From positions 2,294,001-2,358,000 of the forward strand of contig NZ_CP076019.1 in assembly GCF_018623055.1 (NCBI RefSeq): a stretch of 64,000 nucleotides of DNA, read 5' to 3'. The stretch comes from Halorubrum sp. 2020YC2. GTDB lineage: Archaea > Halobacteriota > Halobacteria > Halobacteriales > Haloferacaceae. This document shows, in pieces, positions 1 through 7,954 of this stretch. The stretch's first letter is position 1; every line of letters starts with the position of its first letter. The notes beneath the pieces were generated by a model, which saw only the letters and a program-made list of their open reading frames with translations, was not told the origin of the DNA and ran no database searches. The translations under genes were made by a program, and so were the position numbers.

Positions 1-1661
1 TGGACGACCGCGTCGGGGTCCACGTCCGCGAGCGCCGGCTCCGCGATCCCGCGCACGTCGCCCTCGACCGTCCGCAGGAGGGTTTCGAGCCCCTCGTCGG
101 CGGGCGCCCAGTGGATCACGTCCACGTCGCCCTCGCGGACGACCTCGATGTCGGCGTCGAGGAAAACCAGCTCGTCGCCCTCGTGGCGGACGGGGCCGTA
201 CCCCTTGAGCCAGACGCGCTCGCCCTCGGGCGGGAGGTCGGGGGACTCGACGACGATCCGACCGGCGGGCACCTCGCGGTCGCCGCGGTCCGGGTGCTCC
301 GGGTGGAGCGGCGGGTGGCCCGTCTCGGGCGCGGGCGCGTCGCCGTCGACGATCGGTAGCTCCACCGCGGGCGCGTCCTCGCGGTCGCGGACGAAGAAGT
401 AGCGGTTCGCGTCGTCGTCGACCAGGTCGCGGTTGTTCGCGTAGACGGAGGACATCGCCAGATCCACGTCGGAGGTGGACATCCCGAGTTCGGTCATCGA
501 GTCGACGAGGGCTTGGCCCTGAATCCCGCGGCGGCGCATCGACTGGATGGTCGGCGCGCGCGGGTCGTCCCACCCGGTCAGCTCGCCGTCCTCGATGAGG
601 CCCTTGATCGTCGACGTGGAGAGCGTCACGTCGTACTCGTCCACCTGAACGTGGCCCCAGTGGAGCACCTCTGGGTACTCCCAGTCGAAGTAGTCGTAGA
701 CGAACCGCTGGCGCTTCGCGGAGTCCTGCAGGTCGATGCCGCGGATGATGTGCGTGACGCCCGTGAGGTGGTCGTCGACGCCGGACTGGAAGTCGAGCAT
801 GGGCCAACAGCGGTACTCCGCCGCCTCCTCGCGCGGGTGCGGCGTGTCGATCATCCGGAACGCGACCCAGTCGCGCAGGGCGGGGTTCTTGTGCTCGATG
901 TCGGTTTTTACCCGCAAAACCATCTCACCGGAGTCGTACTCGCCGTCGACCATCGCCTCGAACTCCTCGTGGACCGTCTCGGCGTCCTTCTCGCGGTGTG
1001 GACACGCCTCGCCGGCGTTCTTCAGCTCCGAGAAGTCGTCGCCGGAGCACGAGCAGGTGTACGCGCCGCCGAGGTCGATCAGCTCGCGGGCGTGGTCGTA
1101 GTAGGTCTCCAGCCGGTCTGACGCCTTCAGCACGCGGTCCGGCTCGAAGCCGAGGTACTCGATGTCCTCTAAGATTGCGTCGTACGCGTCGAGGTCGGGC
1201 CGCTTCGTCTCGGGGTCGGTGTCGTCGAACCGGCAGATGAACTCGCCGCCGTAGCGCTCCTTGTACGTCCCGATGACGGCGGGCATCCGCGCGTGGCCGA
1301 CGTGCCACGGGCCGTTCGGGTTCGGCGCGGCGCGCATCACGACCTCTCCCTCCTCGGCGTTCGGGAGGTCGGGGAGGACGCGGTCGTCGTCCTCGTCGTC
1401 GGCCGCAAGCTCCGCGAGCTTGTCGGGGTCGAGCTCGCCCAGCCGCTCCCGGCGCGCCGCCTCGTCCATCTCGCCCACCTCGTTCACTATCGGCGCGAGG
1501 ACGCCCGGAATCTCGTCGCCGTGCGGGCGGAACTCGGGGTTCTCGCCCATGAGCGGGCCCATGATCGCGCCCACGTCCGGGTCGTTGCCGTGTTTGAGCG
1601 CGTTGAAAAGCGCCGCGGCCTCGCCGGCCGCCGCGACGCGCTCGCGGAGTTCGTCGTCCAT
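1..1661 (-). CDS. gltX: Glutamyl-tRNA synthetase, C-terminus beyond the window edge
   Basis: Attaches glutamate to tRNA-Glu in the cytoplasm; archaeal GluRS is normally also used to mischarge tRNA-Gln, which is then amidated. The frame starts at the ATG at 1661 and is open to base 1, about 553 codons, so only a short C-terminal piece is missing compared with usual archaeal lengths (about 570-590). Seen directly: the class I HIGH box as HVGH (residues 120-123, context NPNGPWHVGH) and a KMSKS equivalent in LSTSTIKG. The N-terminal 110 residues precede the catalytic domain, as in archaeal/eukaryotic-type enzymes. The gene appears monocistronic here; the nearest upstream gene is divergent. Confidence 0.97.
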   Translation of the reverse strand, partial: MDDELRERVAAAGEAAALFNALKHGNDPDVGAIMGPLMGENPEFRPHGDEIPGVLAPIVNEVGEMDEAARRERLGELDPDKLAELAADDEDDDRVLPDLPNAEEGEVVMRAAPNPNGPWHVGHARMPAVIGTYKERYGGEFICRFDDTDPETKRPDLDAYDAILEDIEYLGFEPDRVLKASDRLETYYDHARELIDLGGAYTCSCSGDDFSELKNAGEACPHREKDAETVHEEFEAMVDGEYDSGEMVLRVKTDIEHKNPALRDWVAFRMIDTPHPREEAAEYRCWPMLDFQSGVDDHLTGVTHIIRGIDLQDSAKRQRFVYDYFDWEYPEVLHWGHVQVDEYDVTLSTSTIKGLIEDGELTGWDDPRAPTIQSMRRRGIQGQALVDSMTELGMSTSDVDLAMSSVYANNRDLVDDDANRYFFVRDREDAPAVELPIVDGDAPAPETGHPPLHPEHPDRGDREVPAGRIVVESPDLPPEGERVWLKGYGPVRHEGDELVFLDADIEVVREGDVDVIHWAPADEGLETLLRTVEGDVRGIAEPALADVDPDAVV

Positions 1662-2068
1662 GGATGTCGCTTGTCGGGGTCGGGTCAAAAGCGCCGCGAA
1701 ACGGCGGGGAGGGGCGGGTCCCGGAACGACGCGGACGACGGGGGCGGCACGGGCGGCGGCCGCCGAGCCGACGACCCGCGGCGAGGTCCGGGACGGCGGG
1801 TAGGGGCACTCGACACGAACCGTCGAACGGGCTTAAACGACCCAGACCGTTCACGCCCGTAACGAGTCGCTACCGGCGTGAACGGTCGAGACCCTTTTGA
1901 GCGAGCGGGACCCAGCAGGGCGATCGGTCGTCGCGCCGGGCCGTCGTCGGGCCGGACCGTCGACGCGGAGCGAACCGGTTCGGTTCGTCGCCTTGATGGT
2001 CGCCGGGACCGTGATGGGGGCATGAGCGTCGCGTCGGCGGTCGTCGGAACGTGGTCGGGGGGATCGCA
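1662..2068. other. Intergenic region between divergent gltX and a small membrane protein
   Basis: About 400 bases without a convincing gene. The reading frames present are Arg/Pro/Ser-rich with no recognisable domain. The main structure is the inverted repeat at 1845-1887, described separately. A CTTAAA-like TATA candidate lies at 1832-1837. Confidence 0.6.
1845..1887. repeat. Perfect 13-bp inverted repeat, possible operator
   Basis: GACCGTTCACGCC at 1845-1857 is exactly inverted at 1875-1887, with 17 bases between. It lies in the divergent promoter region, not behind a gene end, and no T-run follows, so an operator or paired regulator half-sites is likelier than a terminator. No regulator can be named. 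Confidence 0.6.
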
Positions 2069-2308
2069 GTGGTAGGACCGCTCTCCGAGGCGGAACAGGA
2101 GGCCGGCAACCGGAAAATAAAGCTCGTGTTGCTCGCGGTCGTCGCGGTCTCGCCGCCGCTCATCGCCCTCCAGTTCGACCCGACGCCGGTTCAGCTCCTC
2201 GCGGCGCTGGGCGTCGGGCTCTGTCTCGGACTCGCGGTCGTGTGGTACCTCGGGCGGCTCGCCGCGGAGTTCACCGCCGGGCAGCGGCGTCCGCGGCGCC
2301 GGCGCTGA
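2069..2308 (+). CDS. Small two-helix membrane protein
   Basis: 79-residue protein of unknown function. From the GTG at 2069 it reads MVGPLSEAEQEAGNRKIK, followed by two hydrophobic helices (about residues 18-35 and 42-62) and an Arg-rich C-terminus. A GTG at 2051 would add six residues; 2069 is preferred because the extra residues look like leader sequence. The charged N-terminus, helix pair and basic tail fit a small integral membrane protein of a type common in haloarchaea. It is convergent with surE, 74 bases away. No function is inferred. Confidence 0.65.
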   Translation: MVGPLSEAEQEAGNRKIKLVLLAVVAVSPPLIALQFDPTPVQLLAALGVGLCLGLAVVWYLGRLAAEFTAGQRRPRRRR

Positions 2309-2382
2309 GACTGCCGCCGGCGCTGAGACCGCCGACGCTGCGACCGCCGACGCTGCGCCGCCGAGGGTCGACGCCGCCCGCC

Positions 2383-3252
2383 TCAGTCCGCGCCGGTCTC
2401 GGCGCCGCGGGCCGGTTCGACGAGGCTGCCGGCCGCCTCGCCCGCGACCGCGCGCGAACTCGACAGCGGCGAGATGCTCGCCTCGCCCTCGACCGCTGCG
2501 CGGCGGTCCGAGCCGGGGTCGTCCGGGACGTCGCCGCGGAGGAACTCCCGCCAGAAGCGGTCGCGGAGCTCCATCCCCATCTCGCCGCGGCGCTCCCCGA
2601 ACTCCCACCCCTCCGCGACGCCCTCCTCGTCCGGGCCCTCCTCGCCCGGCCGGAACTCGATCACGTCGAAGCCGCGGGCCGGCTCGGTCAACCGGTATGT
2701 GGGATTCTCCGCCGCCTCGTCGTCGGCGGCCGGCACGTTGACGTTCAGCACGTCGGCGCCGAACGGGAGGTTCCCGTCGTCGATCCGGTCGAGCAGGTCG
2801 CCGACGACCTCGCCGGCGACCGCGAAGTCGCCGTTGTCGAGCGTCGGCGGCACGGGGAGGTTCCCGCGGTCGTACAGCGACACCGCGATCGCGGGCGTGC
2901 CGAGGAAGGCGGCCTCCATCGCGGCCCCGACCGTCCCGGACTGCCCGAGGATGTGCGCGCCGATGTTCGGCCCGTGGTTACAGCCGGAGACGACCACGTC
3001 GGGGTCGAGTCCGAGCGCCACGTCCGCCACCGCGACGCAGTCCGCGGGGGTCCCCTCGACCGCGTAGCCGCGGTCGGTCTCGGTGTAGTCCACCGTCGTC
3101 TCCCACCACGAGCGCGCGCCGCCGACGCCGGACTGGTTCGTCGCGGGCGCGACGACCGTCACGTCGTGGTTACGGGAGAGCGCGTCCGCGAGCGCCCGGA
3201 TCCCGACGGCGTCGATCCCGTCGTCGTTGGTGAGCAGGATCTCGGTTGGCAT
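2383..3252 (-). CDS. surE: 5'/3'-nucleotidase SurE
   Basis: SurE-family phosphatase that removes phosphate from nucleoside 5'- and 3'-monophosphates using a divalent metal. The metal ligands are visible: Asp10-Asp11 in LLTNDDG, Ser41 in NQSG and Asn92 in SGCNHGPNIG. The 289 residues exceed the usual 250-270 because of a C-terminal tail of low complexity after the conserved RDRFWREF segment. The start at 3252 puts the LLTNDDG motif at residue 6, as in the family. carA ends upstream on the same strand about 170 bases away, so surE probably has its own promoter. Confidence 0.96.
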   Translation of the reverse strand: MPTEILLTNDDGIDAVGIRALADALSRNHDVTVVAPATNQSGVGGARSWWETTVDYTETDRGYAVEGTPADCVAVADVALGLDPDVVVSGCNHGPNIGAHILGQSGTVGAAMEAAFLGTPAIAVSLYDRGNLPVPPTLDNGDFAVAGEVVGDLLDRIDDGNLPFGADVLNVNVPAADDEAAENPTYRLTEPARGFDVIEFRPGEEGPDEEGVAEGWEFGERRGEMGMELRDRFWREFLRGDVPDDPGSDRRAAVEGEASISPLSSSRAVAGEAAGSLVEPARGAETGAD

Positions 3253-3420
3253 GCCTCACCCTGCGAGGGGACGGTAGAAAACGTCGCCGGTACGGGACGA
3301 GCGCGGAACGCGAGAGGCAGAGGGCCGACGGGGGTATCGAGCGTCGGCCGGGTGGTACTCCGAGCGGTCAGTCGGAGGGGCGCCGAGAGCGGAAAAGCGG
3401 GGACTCGGTGGACCGTCGTC

Positions 3421-4488
3421 TCAGTCGGCCGCGACGCGACGCGACGAGGTCGCCAGATCGAGGACCTCGTCGAAGAAGCCGAGCGAGTCGTGCGGACCGG
3501 GGTTCGCCTCGGGGTGGTACTGACGGGTGATCACGTCGAGCACCTCGCTGTCGAGGCCCTCGACGGTGTCGTCGTTGACGTTCACCTGCGTCACCTCCAG
3601 CGGGCCGGTGTCGTCGACCGTGTAGCCGTGGTTCTGGGTGGTCATCACGACCCTGTCGGTGCGGAGGTCCTTGACGGGCTGGTTGACGCCGCGGTGGCCG
3701 AACGCCATCTTCTCTGTCGAGCCGCCGAGCGCGCTCGTGATCACCTGCTGGCCGAGGCAGATGCCGGCCAGCGGCAGGTCGCCCGCGAACTCGTCGACGA
3801 CCTCCTGTGCGGCGACGAAGTTCTCCGGGTCGCCCGGGCCGTTCGAGACGAAGAGCACGTCGGGGTCGACGGCGGCCACGTCCTCGGGGGTCGCGTCGTA
3901 CGGGAGGACGTGGACGTCCGCGCCGCGGTCGGTGAGCGAGGAGATGATAGAGCCCTTCGCGCCGCAGTCGAGCATCGCGACGTCGACGCCGACGCCGTCG
4001 GCGCTCTCGTGGACGGTCGGCTCGGTGACCGAGACCTGCGCGCCGATGTCGACGTGGTCGCTCATCGGCTCGCACGCCTCCATCTCTTCGACCGCGTCCT
4101 CGGGGGTCGCGTCCGGGCCGGCCGCGATCCCGCAGGCCATCGCGCCCTCCTCGCGGACGGTGGTGACGATCTCGCGGGTGTCGACGTGGTCGACGGCGGG
4201 CACGCCCTCGCCGGCGAGCCACTCCGCGACGTCGTCGGTCAGTTCGCGGGCGATCGCCGCGCGCGGCTGGACCGAGTCGGACTCGAACCGCTCGCTTCGG
4301 ACGCCGTAGTTCCCGATCAGGGGGTACGAGAAGGTGAGGATCTGTTCGGCGTAGGAGGGGTCGGTGAGCGACTCCTCGTAGCCGGTGTACGCGGTCGTGA
4401 ACACCAGTTCGCCGCGGGTCCGCCCCGGCGCACGGGCGCGCGCTTCGAGCACGCGACCGTCGGCCAGCGCGATGTAGGCGTCCGACAT
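3421..4488 (-). CDS. carA: Carbamoyl-phosphate synthase small subunit
   Basis: Glutaminase subunit of carbamoyl-phosphate synthase; it passes ammonia from glutamine to CarB for arginine and pyrimidine synthesis. 355 residues from the ATG at 4488. The N-terminal CPSase_sm_chain domain (about 1-135) is followed by a class I amidotransferase domain (about 165-350) with nucleophile Cys244 (GICLGQQ) and His325/Glu327 (RQYHPEA). The residue after LG is Gln where bacterial enzymes usually have His (GICLGHQ). carB is not adjacent. A longer open frame extends upstream, but the leaderless TATA box at 4511-4520 and homology place the start at 4488. An Lrp-type regulator is transcribed divergently 97 bases away. 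Confidence 0.97.
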   Translation of the reverse strand: MSDAYIALADGRVLEARARAPGRTRGELVFTTAYTGYEESLTDPSYAEQILTFSYPLIGNYGVRSERFESDSVQPRAAIARELTDDVAEWLAGEGVPAVDHVDTREIVTTVREEGAMACGIAAGPDATPEDAVEEMEACEPMSDHVDIGAQVSVTEPTVHESADGVGVDVAMLDCGAKGSIISSLTDRGADVHVLPYDATPEDVAAVDPDVLFVSNGPGDPENFVAAQEVVDEFAGDLPLAGICLGQQVITSALGGSTEKMAFGHRGVNQPVKDLRTDRVVMTTQNHGYTVDDTGPLEVTQVNVNDDTVEGLDSEVLDVITRQYHPEANPGPHDSLGFFDEVLDLATSSRRVAAD

Positions 4489-4510
4489 TACGAGATACGT
4501 ACGCGCAAAG

Positions 4511-4520
4511 GGATATAAAT
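4511..4520 (-). promoter_or_regulatory. TATA box of carA
   Basis: On the minus strand this reads ATTTATATCC, centred about 27 bases upstream of the carA ATG at 4488. That is the spacing expected for a leaderless haloarchaeal message. Confidence 0.7.
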
Positions 4521-4536
4521 GCGTCGTTCGAAGGTT

Positions 4537-4555
4537 CGTTACGATATTCGTAACG
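4537..4555. promoter_or_regulatory. Palindromic operator between carA and the Lrp-type gene
   Basis: CGTTACGA-TAT-TCGTAACG: perfect 8-bp arms with a 3-base centre. It lies just upstream of the carA TATA box and about 40 bases before the regulator ATG. Position and symmetry suit a dimeric Lrp-family protein controlling both genes, which is an inference. Confidence 0.6.
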
Positions 4556-4585
4556 GGTAAGGCGGCGGGGGAGAGAAAAGTCGGT

Positions 4586-4999
4586 ATGGACGACCTCGAC
4601 CGACGGATCCTCTCGATCCTGCGACGGGACGCGCGGACCCCGTACACGGAGATCGCGGACCGGGTGGGGACCTCCGAGGGGACCGTGCGCAACCGCGTCG
4701 ACCGGATGACGGACGAGGGCGTGATCGAGCGGTTCACGGTCACGACCCGCACCGGCAACGTGAAGGCGATGATCGAGATATCGGTCGAGATGAACGTCAA
4801 CACCGACGAAGTCGGGCAGCGGATGGTGGAGTGGGAGGAGGTCGACTTCGTCTGGCAGGTGTCCGGCGAGGAGGACGTCGTCCTCGTCGTCGACGCGGTC
4901 GACACGCGCGCGGTCAACGAACTGATCACCAAGGCCCGCGAGATGGACGAGGTCAAGTCGACGAAGACGCGGCTCATCCTCGACGAGCGGCTGGGGTAG
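4586..4999 (+). CDS. Lrp/AsnC family transcriptional regulator
   Basis: 137-residue Lrp/AsnC (feast/famine) regulator. The N-terminal winged helix-turn-helix covers about residues 2-50 (DDLDRRILSILRRDARTPYTEIA, then the recognition helix TSEGTVRNRVDRM). The C-terminal RAM domain (about 60-135) is the usual effector-binding, oligomerising sandwich. Divergent placement from carA and the palindrome in the shared promoter suggest that it regulates carbamoyl-phosphate synthesis and itself; the ligand cannot be read from the sequence. The start at 4586 gives the standard DLDRRIL N-terminus of the family. Confidence 0.93.
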   Translation: MDDLDRRILSILRRDARTPYTEIADRVGTSEGTVRNRVDRMTDEGVIERFTVTTRTGNVKAMIEISVEMNVNTDEVGQRMVEWEEVDFVWQVSGEEDVVLVVDAVDTRAVNELITKAREMDEVKSTKTRLILDERLG

Positions 5000-5010
5000 G
5001 CGAGCGACGA

Positions 5011-5414
5011 CTAGTTATAAGTAGATCTGCGGTGGCGCGTGCCGACGAGCAGCCATCAGGCTGCGAGTCGCACGCGCGAGGGAGTCGGCCGACCGGAGCG
5101 AAGCGGAGGGAGGCCGACGAGGCTGGGGAGGCGTGAGGTGCGGGGCGGGACTCAAAGGGGCAGCCGCGAGGCGGGCGCAGGCGACGTAAGCACCGCAGGA
5201 GCGAGTGAAACGAGCGACGAGGAGCACAGCGAGCGTGCGCCCGTCTCGCGGCTGGGGCTTTGGCGGTGTTCGCCGTCGACCGTCGGTCAGAGACGTATCG
5301 CCGAGCGGCTGGGGCTTTGGCGGTGTTCACCGCGGAGTCATCGTTTACGTATCGCCGAGCGGCTCTTTGGCGGTGTTGGCCGTCGGTCCGCAGTCAACGA
5401 GCGTTTATAACTAG
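5011..5414 (+). repeat. Dispersed structured intergenic element, copy A
   Basis: Forward copy of the element also found at 11291, 20611 and 45065. It is bounded by a 10-bp inverted pair, CTAGTTATAA (5011-5020) and TTATAACTAG (5405-5414). Conserved blocks are GAGGCTGGGGAGGCGTGAGG (from 5119), GGGACTCAAAGGGGCAG (5147-5163), AAGCACCGCAG (5188-5198) and GCTGGGGCTTTGGCGGTGTT (5251-5270). Possible helices: 5035-5042 with 5070-5077 (8 bp), 5084-5090 with 5112-5118 (7 bp), and 5161-5179 with 5236-5254 (19 pairs, one of them G-T). The tail block is repeated at 5308-5327 and, shortened, at 5361-5377. It lies between the convergent Lrp and icd genes. No credible protein is encoded. Confidence 0.8.
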
Positions 5415-5479
5415 AGACGGCTCTCGCGCTCGCAATCGGAGAAAGAATAGTAGAGATCGTCGACAGCGATCGACGAGTA

Positions 5480-6742
5480 TTACGCCAGTTCGTCGATCTG
5501 CTCGACGACCGCGTCCGCGAACTCGCTCGTCGCGAGCTTCTCGCCGCCCTCGATCTGCCGGTGGAGGTCGTAGGTGACCTGCCCCGAGGAGATGGTCTCC
5601 TCGACGGCCTCGCGCACGAGGTCCGCGGCGTCGTCCCAGCCGAGGTAGTCGAGCATCTCGCGGCCCGAGAGGATCATTGCGGTGGGGTTCACCTTGTCCT
5701 CGCCGGCGTACTTGGGCGCGGAGCCGTGAACCGGCTCGGCCAGACAGCGGCCGTGGCCGCGGTTAATTCCCGGCGCGATGCCGAGGCCGCCGATCTGGGC
5801 GCCCGCGGCGTCGGACATGTAGTCGCCGTTGAGGTTCATCGTCGCGATGACCTCGTACTCGTCCGTGCGGGTCAACAGCTGCTGGAGCATGTTGTCCGCG
5901 ATGCGGTCCTTGACGACGAGGGTGCCCTCGGGCTGCTCGCCGTCGTGCTCCTCCCAGAGCTGGTCCTCGGTGATCACGTCGTCGCCGTACTCCTCCTCTG
6001 CGACCTCGTAGCCCCAGTCGCGGAACGCGCCCTCGGTGAACTTCATGATGTTCCCCTTGTGGACGAGCGTGACCGAGTCGCGGTCGTTCGCGAGCGCGTA
6101 GTCGACCGCCTCGCGGATGAGGCGCTTCGAGCCGAACTCGGAGATGGGCTTGACGCCGATGCCGACCGGACCGTCGTGGATGACGTCCGGGACGTCCATG
6201 TCCTGTTCGAGGAAGTCGCGTACCTGCTCGGACCCGTCGGTGCCGGCCTCCCACTCGATGCCGGCGTACACGTCCTCGGTGTTCTCCCGGAAGGTGACCA
6301 TGTCCATCTCCTCGGGGTTCTTGACCGGCGACGGGACGCCGTCGATGTAGTAGGTCGGGCGGACGTTCGCGTAGAGGTCGAGCGTCTTGCGGAGCGCGAC
6401 GTTGAGCGAGCGGAAGCCGGCGCCGACCGGGGTCGTGAGCGGGCCCTTGATCGCGACGCGGTGGTCGCGGATAGCCGAGACGGTGTCCTCGGGGAGGTTC
6501 TCGTCGTACATCTCGCGGGCGCTGGAGCCGGCGTAGACGCGCATCCACGCGATGGAGCGGCCCGTCGCCTCGGCGGCGGCGTCGAGTACCTGCTGTGCGG
6601 CCGGCCCGACGTCGGTGCCGATCCCGTCGCCGTGGATGATCGGGATGATCGGGTTAGACGGGACGTTCAGCTCGCCGGTCTCCTCGTCGGCGAGCGTGAT
6701 GGCCTCGCCGTCGTCGGGGACGTCGACTTTATCATAGCTCAT
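5480..6742 (-). CDS. icd: Isocitrate dehydrogenase (NADP)
   Basis: Oxidative decarboxylation of isocitrate to 2-oxoglutarate in the citric acid cycle. 420 residues, the normal size for the E. coli Icd-like homodimeric class. Seen: HGDGIGTDV near residue 38, the substrate-binding segment FRSLNVALRKTLDLYANVRP with its serine, the Lys of VHKGNIMKFTEG, the metal-binding region LNGDYMSDAAGAQIGGLGIAPG, and the cofactor loop HGSAPKYAGEDKVNPTA, which is typical of NADP-dependent enzymes. The start at 6742 gives MSYDKV. It stands alone, convergent with the Lrp gene across element copy A. Confidence 0.96.
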   Translation of the reverse strand: MSYDKVDVPDDGEAITLADEETGELNVPSNPIIPIIHGDGIGTDVGPAAQQVLDAAAEATGRSIAWMRVYAGSSAREMYDENLPEDTVSAIRDHRVAIKGPLTTPVGAGFRSLNVALRKTLDLYANVRPTYYIDGVPSPVKNPEEMDMVTFRENTEDVYAGIEWEAGTDGSEQVRDFLEQDMDVPDVIHDGPVGIGVKPISEFGSKRLIREAVDYALANDRDSVTLVHKGNIMKFTEGAFRDWGYEVAEEEYGDDVITEDQLWEEHDGEQPEGTLVVKDRIADNMLQQLLTRTDEYEVIATMNLNGDYMSDAAGAQIGGLGIAPGINRGHGRCLAEPVHGSAPKYAGEDKVNPTAMILSGREMLDYLGWDDAADLVREAVEETISSGQVTYDLHRQIEGGEKLATSEFADAVVEQIDELA

Positions 6743-6865
6743 GAACGTTCGAGGATTTCTGTGGCGCCCTAAAGTGCCTGCCGTTTTCGGCGTAAGCGTC
6801 GCGCTCGCAGCGTTTGCCGGTTTTCGGCCCGACCGATCTCGGGGACGGCCCGCACCGCAGCGAAC

Positions 6866-7942
6866 TCAGACCGGCTCGACCGAGACGTCGAACAGCGACC
6901 GCCAGCGGTAGCGGCGGCCGCCCCAGACGAAGGTTCGGCGGGCGAGCGCGTACGCCATGAGCGGCGGCGCGAGCAGGGCGCCGGGCGCCGCGAGCAGGAA
7001 CGTCGCGCGGTCGATTCCGAACCGAGCGTAGACCGCGCCCGCGAGCGCCGTGACGAGCGCCACGCCCGCGACCGGCGCGAGCAGACAGAGGGCGGCCATC
7101 GAGACGCCGAGGAGGACGTTGAACGCGGTCGCCAGCGGGGCGTGGTACCGGGTGATCGTCAGGAACCGGACGAACCGCTCCAGCGACCCCCGGAACGAAC
7201 CCCCCGCCCGAACGTCCCGGGTCCGGTCGGCCGCGGTCACGTCGAGGTGCTCGGTGAGCGTCCCGTCGTCGCTGACGGTCCGCCGGAGGTCCCGACGGAA
7301 CGCCGCCTCTCCGTCGCGGAGGTCGTCGCGCTCGAAGATCACCGCGCCGCCCCACGCGATCCCCCCGACGGAGACCGCGAGCGTCCCGCCGATGGCGTAC
7401 GCCGGCTCGAAGAAGCGAGCCAGCGGGTCGAGCCCGACGAACACCGGGACCTCGGTCGTCGGCCCGCGGGGCTCGTAGTCGGCGTCGAGCGCCGCCAGCC
7501 AGTCCGGCGGGTGGTGAAAGTCGTCGTCGGTCCACGCGACCCGGTCGTTCGCCGCCGCCTCCATCCCGGCCGCTATCGCGTTCGCCTTCCCGGAACATCC
7601 CTCCGGCTCGCCGGCGACGCGGAGCCGGACGCGCTCCGGCAGGTCGCCCCGCCGCTCAGCGACGGGGTCGTCCGGGGAGTCGCAGATCACGAGCAGTTCG
7701 TCGGCGGCGGGGTCGGCGCCATCGCCGTCGTCCCCGCTTCCGGCGTCGTCGCCCGCTCCCTCGCCGGCACCGGCATTATCCGCACCACCGAACGCCTCGG
7801 GACCGCGGAGCTGGTCGGCCACCTCGTCGCAGGCGTCGGTCCAGCGGACGGTCGGCAGCAGGACCGAGACGGGCGCCGAGCGCGTCGCCGCCGAGGTCGG
7901 TTCCGAGTCGGTCACGTCGAAGGGATCCGGCCGTCGGGGCAT
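6866..7942 (-). CDS. Family 2 glycosyltransferase, membrane anchored
   Basis: 358-residue GT-A fold transferase. After a low-complexity acidic insertion (about residues 52-80) come the motifs EGCSGKANAIAAGM and WTDDDFHHPPDWL (DxD-like, nucleotide-sugar and metal binding), then an acceptor region (SDDGTLTEHL) and GGRRYRW near the C-terminus, resembling the Q/RxxRW motif of processive and ceramide-glucosyltransferase-like enzymes. Two or three hydrophobic segments (about 268-335) anchor it in the membrane. The HTTM protein gene ends only 12 bases upstream, so the two are probably cotranscribed. Donor and acceptor are unknown. Confidence 0.85.
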   Translation of the reverse strand: MPRRPDPFDVTDSEPTSAATRSAPVSVLLPTVRWTDACDEVADQLRGPEAFGGADNAGAGEGAGDDAGSGDDGDGADPAADELLVICDSPDDPVAERRGDLPERVRLRVAGEPEGCSGKANAIAAGMEAAANDRVAWTDDDFHHPPDWLAALDADYEPRGPTTEVPVFVGLDPLARFFEPAYAIGGTLAVSVGGIAWGGAVIFERDDLRDGEAAFRRDLRRTVSDDGTLTEHLDVTAADRTRDVRAGGSFRGSLERFVRFLTITRYHAPLATAFNVLLGVSMAALCLLAPVAGVALVTALAGAVYARFGIDRATFLLAAPGALLAPPLMAYALARRTFVWGGRRYRWRSLFDVSVEPV

Positions 7943-7954
7943 AAACGCCGGCGG

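Noticed and set aside
2242-4518. A 758-codon open frame on the plus strand
   Set aside because: It is antisense to surE and carA; its sequence is Arg/Val/Asp-rich without domains, a product of high GC and codon phase. Similar long frames at 7142-9850, 29108-30748 and 46539-47639 were discarded for the same reason.
5039-5410. Protein-coding frames within the dispersed elements
   Set aside because: Frames are open in several phases at once, Arg/Ser/Ala-rich, not acidic, and not conserved between copies; insert lengths are not multiples of three.
5011-5414. Elements A-D as RNase P RNA, SRP RNA or rRNA
   Set aside because: Those genes are single-copy or few-copy and have known conserved cores that I do not see; four diverged copies with variable inserts do not fit.
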